This document shows, piece after piece, positions 1 to 7,870 of a DNA stretch of 11,532 nt. Under the pieces are notes generated by a model. It worked only from the letters and a program-made list of their open reading frames with translations. It ran no database searches and had not been told where the DNA came from. Source of the stretch: Euperipatoides rowelli (Eukaryota > Onychophora > Udeonychophora > Euonychophora > Peripatopsidae). The translations under genes and the position numbers were made by a program. Location: NCBI GenBank assembly GCA_003024985.2, contig PXIH01S0002086.1. One strand, 5' to 3'. Every line of letters begins with the position of its first letter. Within the stretch, counting starts at the first letter, position 1.

Positions 1-247
1 TTTAAAAATTACCGTAAGAAACTATTAAAAAAAAATTCCACTAGAAAAAAAATAATGCATAAAAAAAAGTTATTTAAATATAAAATTTGAAACCTTTTTT
101 TTTTTTTTATAATCTCAGACCAGGATAAGAATATTCTTAATATTTTACTTTTAAATAATTTTTTTAATGCATTGTAAATTTTTTTTTTTTTTTAGTAATT
201 ATCTTTAAAAATCAAGAATAAAACAAAATTCATAACATTTGACCGTT
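1..247. repeat. AT-rich long-TIR MITE, copy A (left edge cut by window)
   Basis: The left arm (1 to about 90, starting inside the arm) contains ATTCCACTAGAAAAAAAATA. The right arm (169-247) runs in inverted orientation and ends ACATTTGACCGTT. Both match arms of the same family elsewhere in the window: 1083-1158, 1617-1713, 4757-4860, 4976-5090 and 5275-5369. The shared arm pattern, read from the outside in, is about AAGGTCAAATGTAAC, then a T-run, ATTATTGATTTTCAAAG, an A-run, CCACTAGAAAA and ATTTACAATT. The centre, with AATCTCAGACCAGGATAAGA, is shared in part with 1050-1080. There is no transposase, so this is a non-autonomous element inside the upstream intron. Confidence 0.7.
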
Positions 248-626
248 AATTACTTAAATTAGGATATCTTATATTAGAATTAGGTCTATCTTGAAGAAAA
301 AAATAACAGCGGTCAATAACGTTATTTTTTTAATGATTTTTTGGACTTAGGGAAAGATTTCATGATCACGCTGTCTGTTTTCACCGCAAAGTACTGTTAA
401 TACATTACTTACTATAATTTAAATTACAATGAAAGAAGCCATTTTTATTAATCCTCTAACTAGTACATTCAGTTAATCAGCCTGACTGCCCCCCCCCCCT
501 CCTTTCATAGCAGATAAAAGTTTTATTATACATTGTCAGTATGGAATATGCAATACTGAATTTTGTATTATTGGATTGTCTTTTTTTTTAATAAACTTTT
601 TTTTAATTTTTTTTTCTTTCTTTCAG

Positions 627-783
627 TCTTGTCATCTGAACACGAGCGTTCTAGTATGCTACTGACCAGATTACAGACAAGCTCTGGGGAATGGCAGTGG
701 GTACATATTATTATGCAGACCAAAGATGAGGTGGTTAATAATGTCTTAACCTCAGTTATTGTCTGTACCAACCAGGTGTTAAG
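627..783 (+). CDS. NPAS4: Coding exon: C-terminal strands of PAS-B
   Basis: The exon is 157 nt. A long pyrimidine tract ending TTTCTTTCAG gives the acceptor at 625-626, and the donor is AAG|GTAAGA at 784. The reading frame enters in phase 1 (the exon starts with the last two bases of a split codon) and leaves in phase 2, after AG of a Ser codon. The encoded segment has the alternating hydrophobic pattern of the G, H and I strands of PAS-B, including MLLTRLQ, GEWQWVHIIMQ and SVIVCTNQVL. In-frame codons before 626 belong to the intron pyrimidine tract and are not protein. Because 157 is not a multiple of three, skipping this exon would shift the frame. Confidence 0.82.
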
Positions 784-3700
784 GTAAGACTATTAATTTT
801 TTAATGCCAAATTCTTTTAAATTATTTTTATGTTGAATTTTGGATATCTTTTTCAATGAAAGAAAAAATGATGTCTGCTTAGCATTTGATCATTTCCTAA
901 TGCACAGATCATAATATATTTATTATGGAAGTACATAATGAGTNTTGAACATACCTCTATTTACATGTTAAATCATTACAAAGAAAACAGCTGTAGAAAC
1001 TGTTGTCATCAAATTAAATCTCAGACCCAAAAAAATGTGAAAGCTTCAATTTGTAATCTCAGACTGAGGATAGCAGTTTTATGCATTTTAAATTATTTTT
1101 TTCCAGTGGAATTTTTTTGAAAATCAATAATAAAAAATAACCGTTACATTTGACCTTTAAAAAATAAACTAGAACCAAAGTTTTAGTTTATTCAATATTT
1201 ATATAGAAGAACTAATCATTAACTAGATGAAAATTTAACAAGATTATATATTAAATAATTTAATACCAAGATAAGAATTACCGTATACCCCACACGGATG
1301 ATATTGCAGATCATAAGCTCAAATTCACTTTACAAACTCTTAATTTAATTCTAGCAGAATTCAATAAAGAAAAACCTTTCACTTGCATCGGAATTATTGT
1401 TGCATAAAAGCATACTAAACTATTTTATGGTATTATGATCGAGTACTTTACTACTCAGAAAGATCATGTTTATAAAATTAAACATTCATGCGACCAGGTA
1501 CAATTCAAATAAATGAAAGGCACTGAAAAAAATCTAATGACGAACATGCCTTTTATAATAAAAGACTTCAAATCTATATATGTCTATCAATTATGGACTT
1601 TCTTTTCTTTAATTTAAAGATCAAATGTAATCGATTTTTTAATTTTTTTTTATTATTAATTTTCAAAGATAATTACTATTAAAAAATTCCACTGGAAAAA
1701 ATAATTTAAAATGNGACAGCTTTATGGTAATATCTCATGTAAAGATGTCAATGTATGAGTGAAAGAAAAGATCATGTCTGCTTAGCATTTGATCATTTCC
1801 TAATTCCCAGATCATTATATATTTATTATGGAAGTACATAATGAGTGGAGATTGATAATGTGCTGGTAGCTTTATGGTAATATCTTATGTAAAGATGTCA
1901 ATGTATGAGTGAAAGAAAATATATTTGCTTAGCATTTGGTCATTTCCTAATACACAGATCATAATATATTTATTAAGAAATTACATGATAAAGCTGTCAA
2001 CACATCAATCTAATGAGTGGAGATTGGTGTGCTGACAGCTTTATCATAATTGCAAAGTTGTAAGAGTGAAAGACAAGATCTTGTCTGCATAGCATTCAGT
2101 CATCTGATAATGCATGGAACATAATCTATTTATTGTGGAAGAATGCAATGCATGGGTTCAACAAAAGGGGATTGTGTATTAAAATATGAAAATGTCAACT
2201 TATGGCACTTTTGAATTTTAAAACATCGCGTTTACAGACCCAATTAAAAAAAAAAATAGGTTTATCGTTGATAATTTGCGCTGCGTTTATTTGATCACTT
2301 AATCCACAATATTTTTTTTCTTTCCATACTTTGAATTGAGAAATGCATACTTTGAAAAAGTAAGAATTTATTGGACCCCTAACCTATCTGATGTAAGAAA
2401 AATATATTTTCCTCATGAGAAACAAAAGCATTAATGGATTTGGAGAAATTCAGGTGCAAAAATTTTTTAGGTGTGGCTAGAAGAAAGAGTATTTTGCATT
2501 TTACTTAATAAAAGATTTAGTAATGTTTTTTTGGAAGCAGGAAGGTGTAAACTTCCTTTCTTAACCCACCTTAGGCACCCCACATAAGGGAGAGTTCGCA
2601 TGGAGTTGTAGTCCCAGGGCCAGGGGGGGCATACATGATCAACTTCCATTAGAAACTACATGGTTATGACTAGGGTTGATGTGGGGGTACATAGGCCTGG
2701 AGAAGTGGCCCCATAGGCTTGTAAAGGTAAACAATGGACCCACAGTACATACAATAAAAATAAAGCTGATCATATCCAACAAGAAGTCAACAAAATGTCC
2801 ATGCAACCCCCCCAAAAAAGCTTATCAAATCAAACAAATAAGGTCCCCATAACCAAAAGGGTTTTGGGGCCCCATCTGGATTTCAAGTCCCGGAGCCCTG
2901 CCCCACCTTTACATATTTCCCCCCTCTTATAATTATATGTGTGAATGTTCAATATACATCTAAACTATGTATATCTATTAATATATATAATTTAAAAATC
3001 ATGTAATAGCATTTAAATTTATAAATCGTTCAGAAAAAATAATCTTTCATTTGTTTGTTTATTTTAGTCAAAGAGAAGCCGATGTTCTCCGGGCTAGTGG
3101 TTGGTTATATGAAAGCTTTAGTGCCCAAAGTAAACAGAGTTATGGAATGCAACATTCTTCTCAAGAACATCTTATTCACCCTCAACTACCAATCCAAGTA
3201 TCAGAGCCTGTTCATCTTTCTAGCACACATATGATATTGCCAATTTGTCTACCCCAGTTTCCAATTTGCCCACCTCAAGAACCAACTCAGTCTATTCCTC
3301 GAGAGGAGACTTTATCACGTCTCAAGAGAAAATGCAACATATCTCTTACTCATTGTCAGACAAAAATTCCTCGTATCAATTCGGACAGTTATGGTAGAGG
3401 TGTTACTTCAAGTGTTTCATCCCTTACCGCACTACCCGTGTTTGTCGAGGAGATGTCTTCAAAATATGAGCGTTCATCTTGCATGTATGGATCAACTCAA
3501 GTGCTTGCATCTACACATAGTAACATGAATAGCTTTGGTGCAATTTATAAAACTAAGCATAAAACGGATCTTCTTTCTCATCAGCCGCTAACCCCTGAAT
3601 CACCATTATGTTGTAAAATTCAAAAGCCATTAGAGATACTGAAAATAGAAACTCATATTGTTCCAGATATTCTAACACCAGAACCATCTCCAGTTTCATC

Positions 3701-6700
3701 GCCCCAAACTTCATCAATGTTCTTAGACGATGTGTTAATAAAACATTCTAAACACAAACCTGAACAATGTGTGCCCGACATGCGTCAAGCATGGAAACGA
3801 CATTTACAAATTGCAAATGGAGAACTTCCTGTTTTAGATCTGGGAAGTATTGAATGTTACTTCAAATTTGTTGAAGATTTCACATTAGAGTACAGATTAA
3901 AGAGTTTATTGCACAAACGAGTCTCATGGTCAGATGACAGTTGTATGTCAGCTTCCAGTCCAGAATCTTCACATGTACCATGTTCACCTTCCTCGACCAC
4001 AACACTACCATCATCTCCAAACAGCATGGGAAGTCCATTAAGCTCTCATGAACACTTTTCCATGTCTTCAGACTCTCTTACTTGGCAGGATCCCGAGTAT
4101 TGTCTGAAAAGTAGTAACAACACTAGTTCATCTGATCAATTATCTTTGGATTATTCAACTGATCTAGTTTCAGATTACCACAGCACGAGTCCACTGAGTG
4201 GATGTGCTTTAAAACTTTTTAATGCTACACCATTAAAAAAATCTCCTACGAACAATAATGAGACAGTTGATCTGTCGGAATCTGAAGCATTCACTCCAGA
4301 GTCTGTGAAAACAGAAAGTTCTTTGGATGAATGGTTTGAAGAATTGGATATTCTTTTGCAAGAAGATGTCCCGAGCCTCACCCCAAGTTATGGGGTCCAA
4401 TCGTCTGAGTTGTATCAACTCGAACCTAAAGTTAATGCCAATTTTCAAGGTAAGTGACAATTTAATTCAATAATTAATTGATCATTTAGCAATCAATTAC
4501 AGTATAAGGAATGATTATTTATTCTTTGTAATGTATTGATTTGCTCATATGTGGTGAATTAGCTGAGTTTTGTTCTCATGTTGTTACTTTCTTAAAGCGT
4601 TTACTATTATTTATTATGAATGCCACATTCATAATCTGATTAATTATGGGATGATTGTAAACAATGCAAGAAAAACTCGACTTTCTTACATATGCAAATC
4701 AATGCTAACACATTGATCTAGAGCAAGCTTTTGATAATGTTTACATTAAATACTTCAAGATCAAATGTAACATATTTTTTTAAATTTTTTTTATTATTGA
4801 TTTCCAAAGTTTTTACTAAAAAAAAATATCCACTAGAAAAAAATAATTTACAATTCAATTTTTAAAATAATTGTCTTTAGTTCCTCTTCTTTAAAACAAC
4901 ATTGTCCACTGTATATAGCACGGAGGATATTTTGTGACATCATTGTTCAGAGATGACTAGAGCTGGCTATACTTAAAGGTCAAATATAACTGATTTTTTA
5001 AAAAAAAATTTTAATTATTGATTTTCAAAGATTTTTACTAAAAAAAATTTTCCACCATAAAAAAAATAAATAAAAATAAATAAAAAAGTTATTTACAATT
5101 ATTTACAATTCAATTGTAACTGTCTTTAGCTCCTCCCCCTTAAAACAACATTGTCCACTGTATTCACCATATGTCATAGACTAGAAATGAATACAGCTTG
5201 CTATGCTTAACTATAGAAATTTCAATATTTACTATCTGTGTCAGCATAAGGCTGGATATCATATGGACTAAGTGTTTAANTTTTTTCTGGTGGAAAATTT
5301 TTTTTAGTAAAAATCTTTTAAAATCAATAATAATTTTTTTTTTAAAAAAAATCCATTATATTTGACCTTAAATATATAATACCCTCCAATTAAGGAAAAA
5401 GATTAACACTAGATATAGCCTACACAAGAAAAAAATGTCCTTTTTTTTTTTCAGAAATAAGACAATAGAACTTTTATTTTTTACATGCGAGTTTTTTTCC
5501 AACTGTAAGGAACACATTTTATAAATTTATTAAAACTGCATTTTAATGTATTTTTATTCAATTTGGAAAATTAAGGAATTTAAAAATCTTAGAAAATAAA
5601 GACCATATCACGAATTCAATAAAAAACTAAAACTTACCTTAATTAAAATTTCAAGAACATACGGCAAAATGGCAAATTTAACTTCACTGAATGGTTTAAT
5701 TTGTTAACAATTCCCAACAATGTTTGAAAATACCGTAATATACAGTATTATACAGTATATAAAACAATTTTAATGAAGTAATAGATAAGATATATAAGTA
5801 GAAAATAAATGTCGTTTCTGGCACACATACGGGTCTTTTCAATATGGCGGCCGGAAGTGACTTCGTAATCCATCCCATAATGCATCATAATGTGATGTCA
5901 TATGCTCATATATAGGCATAGGATGGCAGCCATCTTGGATTTTATGATGTCACCTCCGGCCGCCATCTTGAACAGACCCGGATGTGTGCCAGAAACTACA
6001 TTTATTATCTACTTACTGTATATAGATTGTCTTATAAGTAGAAATTTAAAATAAAAACATACTATAATAATTCCTTAAATTTTAAATTGATTAACTCATT
6101 CATAAAATTCTTAATTTTGATCAAATATTTCTGGATTACCTTTATATATTATATTATAGGTTTTATTAATAACTATCTTATATTTTCATTGAAAATATAA
6201 TACTTTTATACACTAATCAATCCCGACTATATAATCAAATCAGTCTAAAATAACAAATTTTTACCAAATGTTAGAATTTAAAAGTCTTAAGATTCACTGG
6301 TCTTAATTGTTGTAAATTTATCCTAATTAAAATTGGGAATTTTAAGTTTTAAATTTAATGAAAATGAATAATCAATTTTCATTTACCGTAAATATCAATA
6401 CTTTATTAAAAAAATTATTTTAATAATTTACTTTTCCATATACAATTTATTTTATGTAGCATGACTAAGTAAATCATTTTGTGTAGATCATTTGGTCAGA
6501 TTCCGTTATCTGCCCACCAACATAATTACCATTAGTGGTCGCGCGACAACTAAAACCTAATAGTGTGTGGAATTAGTATTTTTTCTCGCCAATTTTAGTA
6601 TATTTTCTTTACAGTCCTAACCTTACCATAACTCTGAACCCTAGAATAATCTAAAGGTGAAATAATCTTTTGCTGAGCACCGATCTAGATAATTTCAACT

Positions 6701-6960
6701 TACTACCAACAGCCACATTGGTGGGCAGATAACGGAATCTGACTGATCATTTTATCTTCTTAAAAAAAAAAAACTAATGTTAATATTTTATAAGTGCATT
6801 TTTTTTTTTTTTTTTTTACAAAAAAATCTTAGTTTAAACAGTTAAAATTCAATTTTGTACATTATAATTAGAATTTAATGTTATTAAAAGTTTTGTTTTT
6901 ATTCAAGTATTTAATTTTTTTTTTTTTAATTTCCTTTCAGGCAAACCAGACACACCTTAA
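627..6960 (+). CDS. NPAS4: NPAS4/dysfusion-like bHLH-PAS transcription factor, 3' half (join 627-783, 3068-4449, 6941-6960)
   Basis: This is the C-terminal part of a class I bHLH-PAS transcription factor. Family members bind DNA in the nucleus as heterodimers with ARNT/tango. Vertebrate NPAS4 is an activity-induced neuronal factor, and fly dysfusion acts in tracheal fusion and leg joints. The sequence shows the last strands of PAS-B (GEWQWVH, VIVCTNQVLS) running over a splice junction into QREADVLRASGWLYESFSAQ, the pattern I associate with NPAS4/dysfusion rather than SIM, HIF, trachealess or AhR. A Ser/Pro-rich region follows, then a helix-prone conserved-looking block, a second Ser-rich stretch and an acidic-hydrophobic segment near the C terminus. 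Joining the exons uses phase 1, 2 and 1 introns with GT-AG ends and gives 518 full codons plus one split codon at the left. The start codon, bHLH and PAS-A are outside the window. The family assignment rests on recognition by eye, not on a search. Confidence 0.8.
855..1158. repeat. AT-rich MITE family, copy B (partial: repeat unit plus right arm)
   Basis: The right arm at 1083-1158 contains CCAGTGGAATTTTTTTGAAA and ends TACATTTGACCTTT, in inverted orientation to the arm at 1617-1713. At 855-940 lies one unit related to the tandem repeat at 1719-2163, sharing TGTCTGCTTAGCATTTGATC and TTTATTATGGAAGTACATAA. The piece TAATCTCAGAC (1053-1063) is also in copy A. A left arm directly upstream is not seen, so the copy is truncated or rearranged. 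Confidence 0.6.
1617..1713. repeat. AT-rich MITE family, copy C left arm
   Basis: The arm begins AAGATCAAATGTAATCG and continues through ATTATTAATTTTCAAAGATA to CCACTGGAAAAAATAATTT. It is the inverted counterpart of 1083-1158 and directly repeats 4757-4860. The tandem repeat at 1719 follows at once, so the repeat appears to be internal to this element. I do not see a matching right arm downstream, up to 3067. Confidence 0.65.
1719..2163. repeat. Tandem repeat, about three diverged units of roughly 150-170 bp
   Basis: Units start with GCTTTAT at 1719, 1869 and 2038. The first two share GCTTTATGGTAATATC, TGTAAAGATGTCAATGTATG, GCTTAGCATTT and ATATATTTATTA. The third is more diverged (GCTTTATCATAATTGCAAAG, then GTCTGCATAGCATTCAGTCA). 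Spacing is 150 and then 169 bp, the second unit carrying a short insertion around 1990-2020. A further unit stands alone at 855-940. There is no coding potential. A short satellite array linked to a MITE arm is a known arrangement in bivalve genomes, but the family here is unidentified. Confidence 0.75.
2560..2930. repeat. GC-richer intronic patch, possible old interspersed repeat
   Basis: This stretch has G- and C-runs (CCAGGGCCAGGGGGGGC, GGGGCCCC, CCCCCCC) in an otherwise AT-rich intron, with sharp composition borders. A weak match to 8530-8580 (AGTCAACAAAA, TCCA, then an A-run) suggests a dispersed family. I see no inverted repeats, target duplication or protein. The - strand open frame across 2467-2649 has no recognisable domain. 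A decayed transposon is the simplest reading, but an intronic regulatory element cannot be excluded. Confidence 0.35.
3068..4449 (+). CDS. NPAS4: Large coding exon: end of PAS-B and C-terminal regulatory/transactivation region
   Basis: The exon is 1382 nt, from acceptor TTTATTTTAG (3066-3067) to donor CAAG|GTAAGT at 4450. It completes the Ser codon begun in the previous exon and reads QREADVLRASGWLYESFSAQ, the end of the PAS-B region. A Pro/Ser-rich stretch follows, with TP and SP sites and a possible SUMO motif LKIE (3639-3650). A block of 48 residues starting DMRQAWKRHL (3777-3920) is rich in charged and aromatic residues and may fold. A Ser-rich run holds four SP sites (about 3924-4080). 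Near the end come VKTE (4305-4316, possible SUMO site) and LDEWFEELDILLQED (4323-4367), whose acidic-hydrophobic composition is typical of activation domains. There is no stop over 460 codons. Apparent - strand frames at 4175-4460 are shadows. Confidence 0.85.
4757..4975. repeat. AT-rich MITE family, copy D (left half, in tandem with copy E)
   Basis: The stretch begins AAGATCAAATGTAACAT, runs through the family arm (CCACTAGAAAAAAATAATTT) and continues into a core with TTTAAAACAACATTGTCCACT. The same order recurs from 4976, about 219 bp downstream, down to the shared AACAACATTGTCCACTGTAT and a diverged CTATACTTA/CTATGCTTA end. It has no right arm of its own, so it looks like a partial head-to-tail duplication of copy E. 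Confidence 0.65.
4976..5369. mobile_element. AT-rich long-TIR MITE, copy E (complete, about 394 bp)
   Basis: The left arm starts AAGGTCAAATATAA at 4976. The right arm (5275-5369) ends TTATATTTGACCTT, its inverted match. The arms pair over roughly 95 bp with indels in the A/T runs, through GATTTTTACTAAAAAAAATT and TTTTCCACCA. The flanks read TTA before the left end and TTAA around the right end. A TTAA target is possible but off by one base on the left, so the superfamily is undecided. No transposase is encoded. This is the best full-length member of the family in the window. Confidence 0.75.
5795..6015. mobile_element. 221-bp MITE with 67-bp inverted arms and YY1-like motifs
   Basis: The left arm (5795-5861) and the inverted right arm (5949-6015) match at 61 of 67 positions by my count. 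The outer ends are TAAGTAGA and TCTACTTA, compatible with a TA target duplication of the Tc1/mariner kind. Each arm holds TTTCTGGCACACAT and an ATGGCGGCC block. The middle has an imperfect palindrome (GGATGGCAGCCATC) and no open frame. GC content is well above the surrounding intron. There is no transposase, so it is non-autonomous. Confidence 0.8.
6494..6744. mobile_element. 251-bp MITE with perfect 26-bp TIRs and 8-bp target duplication
   Basis: The left TIR (6495-6520, GTCAGATTCCG...TGCCCACCAA) is an exact inverted copy of 6718-6743. GATCATTT stands immediately outside each end (6486-6493 and 6745-6752), an 8-bp target-site duplication, with one extra, imperfectly paired base at each terminus. 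An 8-bp duplication fits hAT, Mutator-like, P or Merlin elements. The terminal bases do not decide between them. The interior is non-coding and holds a CpG-rich palindrome GTCGCGCGAC (6538-6547). The intact ends and duplication suggest a fairly recent insertion, about 190 bases before the last splice acceptor. Confidence 0.88.
6941..6960 (+). CDS. NPAS4: Terminal coding mini-exon with stop codon
   Basis: Only 20 coding bases are needed after the acceptor TTTCCTTTCAG (ends 6940), which follows a T-rich tract. The phase-1 junction makes Gly (G|GC), then Lys-Pro-Asp-Thr-Pro, then TAA at 6958-6960. The phase match, the strong acceptor and the immediate stop followed by non-coding sequence support this as the last coding exon, continuous with the 3' UTR. 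The assignment is an inference, because so short an exon has little coding signal of its own. The alternative is reading into the preceding intron, which would stop two codons after Gln (Gly-Lys-stop at 4455-4457). Confidence 0.7.
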
Positions 6961-7435
6961 TCGTACAAAATAAGTCTATGACTTCCTTTTGGTATGGCAT
7001 ATTGTCATGCTACGTATATAGCAACCAATGAATTATTCAAGATATGGCCTCTGCAGGACAGTCCAAGCCATTCATATTAATTAGCCAATCAACTACTGCT
7101 GGACAGGAATTAACAATGTTTATTTTGAATATCTTTTTTTTTTAAAAAAATTGAGAAAGCTTGTTTATATTCCTATAAACATAATGGATATCGGTATATG
7201 TTTTTTTTTTTTTTGAAAATTTGATTTTCAGTTTGACTAGGTCAGATTTATTTTTATATTCTGTGTGTATATACAGTATATTCAACAATTGTTATTCTCA
7301 GTAGAAATTGATTTTTAAATGTAGAGTCAATACTTTGTAAAGGGATGCAAAAATCTCTATATATAACTTACAGTATATTTTAATTATGTTAACTTGAAAA
7401 CTGTTACAAGATCTGATGTTTAGATTATTTTAAAA

Positions 7436-7870
7436 CTAGCTGAAATGCCGTAAGGCAAACCCCAACACATGCCCCCTATACTATCCCCATGCCTCCCCTC
7501 CCTAACTCTATATAGATTTTACACTCCCCCATGCCTTTCTGTCTTCCTAACAAGTTGGTGGAAACTGTAAAGCCATTAAGGGAATAGTTCCACCTGACAC
7601 TCCCCCCTCCAAATCTTTACTTACATCATCCTCCTCACTATTAAACCAATGATTCATAATAATAGTCCAATATTTAGGATAAGATAGGTACAATCTCATT
7701 AGAAAATGTAAACCTAACATAGCATGGGCTTTTAACAGTTTATACAGAAAGACTGACAGATTCTAAGTACCCGTAGGAACATTGTAAGTTAATTGACAAA
7801 GTTTGACCCCAATAGCTCAAAAGGCTTGGGAATTAATATGGAACAGACAGACAGAAAGACTTAAGATCCA
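7436..7870. repeat. Possible decayed retroposon or interspersed repeat
   Basis: This stretch is less AT-rich than its flanks. It begins near AGCTGAAATGCCGTAAGGCA, has C-rich runs, and ends with GTTTGACCCCAATAGCTC followed by GGAACAGACAGACAGAAAGAC. Short GACAGACAGA tracts beside such motifs are common in invertebrate LINE/SINE tails, which is the only reason for this call. No reverse transcriptase fragment or target duplication is seen. Confidence 0.25.

Larger units (their letters stand above)
784..3067 (+). other. Intron between the PAS-B exon and the large exon
   Basis: This is a phase 2 intron with GTAAGA at the 5' end and TTTTAG at the 3' end, 2284 nt long. It holds two partial copies of the AT-rich MITE family, a tandem repeat, and a GC-richer patch at about 2560-2930. 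The stretch 1160-1610 and the last 130 bases are AT-rich with nothing I can name. Single ambiguous bases lie at 944 and 1714. Short open frames at 938-1120 and 2467-2649 lie in repeat sequence and are not genes. Confidence 0.75.
4450..6940 (+). other. Last intron, heavily colonised by MITEs
   Basis: This is a phase 1 intron with GTAAGT at the donor and TTTCAG at the acceptor, 2491 nt long. It contains a dimer-like AT-rich MITE (4757-5369), a 221-bp element (5795-6015) and a 251-bp element with target duplication (6494-6744). The spaces between them (4458-4756, 5375-5790, 6020-6485, 6755-6935) are AT-rich with nothing recognised. An ambiguous base lies at 5280. If the intron is retained, translation stops at 4455-4457. 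Confidence 0.7.

Noticed and set aside
489-500. C homopolymer as a regulatory or recombination signal
   Set aside because: A short C-run alone in the upstream intron, with no accompanying structure. Similar runs occur elsewhere in the window.
563-626. In-frame ATG upstream of the PAS-B exon as a start codon
   Set aside because: The codons after it are Phe/Asn/Lys from the intron pyrimidine tract, and a strong acceptor at 625-626 followed by PAS-B sequence shows it is intron. PAS-B cannot be the N terminus of this family.
2467-2649. Minus-strand 60-codon frame
   Set aside because: It lies within the intron and the repeat-like GC-rich patch. No recognised motif was found and its length is within chance.
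3051-3067. ATG at 3051 as the start of a separate 468-residue protein
   Set aside because: It lies in the acceptor tract (TTTGTTTGTTTATTTTAG). The phase-2 join to the 783 donor recreates the expected CTNQVLSQREA sequence, so this is an internal exon.
627-4449. Assignment to AhR, SIM, HIF-alpha or trachealess
   Set aside because: Their PAS-B ends differ (for example the CVNYVVS-type ending of HIF and SIM). The CTNQVLS and WLYESFSAQ pattern fits NPAS4/dysfusion better. No oxygen-dependent LxxLAP motif was noticed.
4175-4460. Two - strand open frames over the end of the large exon
   Set aside because: They are shadows of the coding strand with no domain and no splice or start context.
5794-6041. 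ATAAGTAGAAA on both sides of the 221-bp element as an 11-bp target duplication
   Set aside because: The left copy overlaps the inverted arm and the right copy lies about 16 bases beyond the arm end, so the geometry does not fit a duplication. A TA target at the arm ends is simpler.
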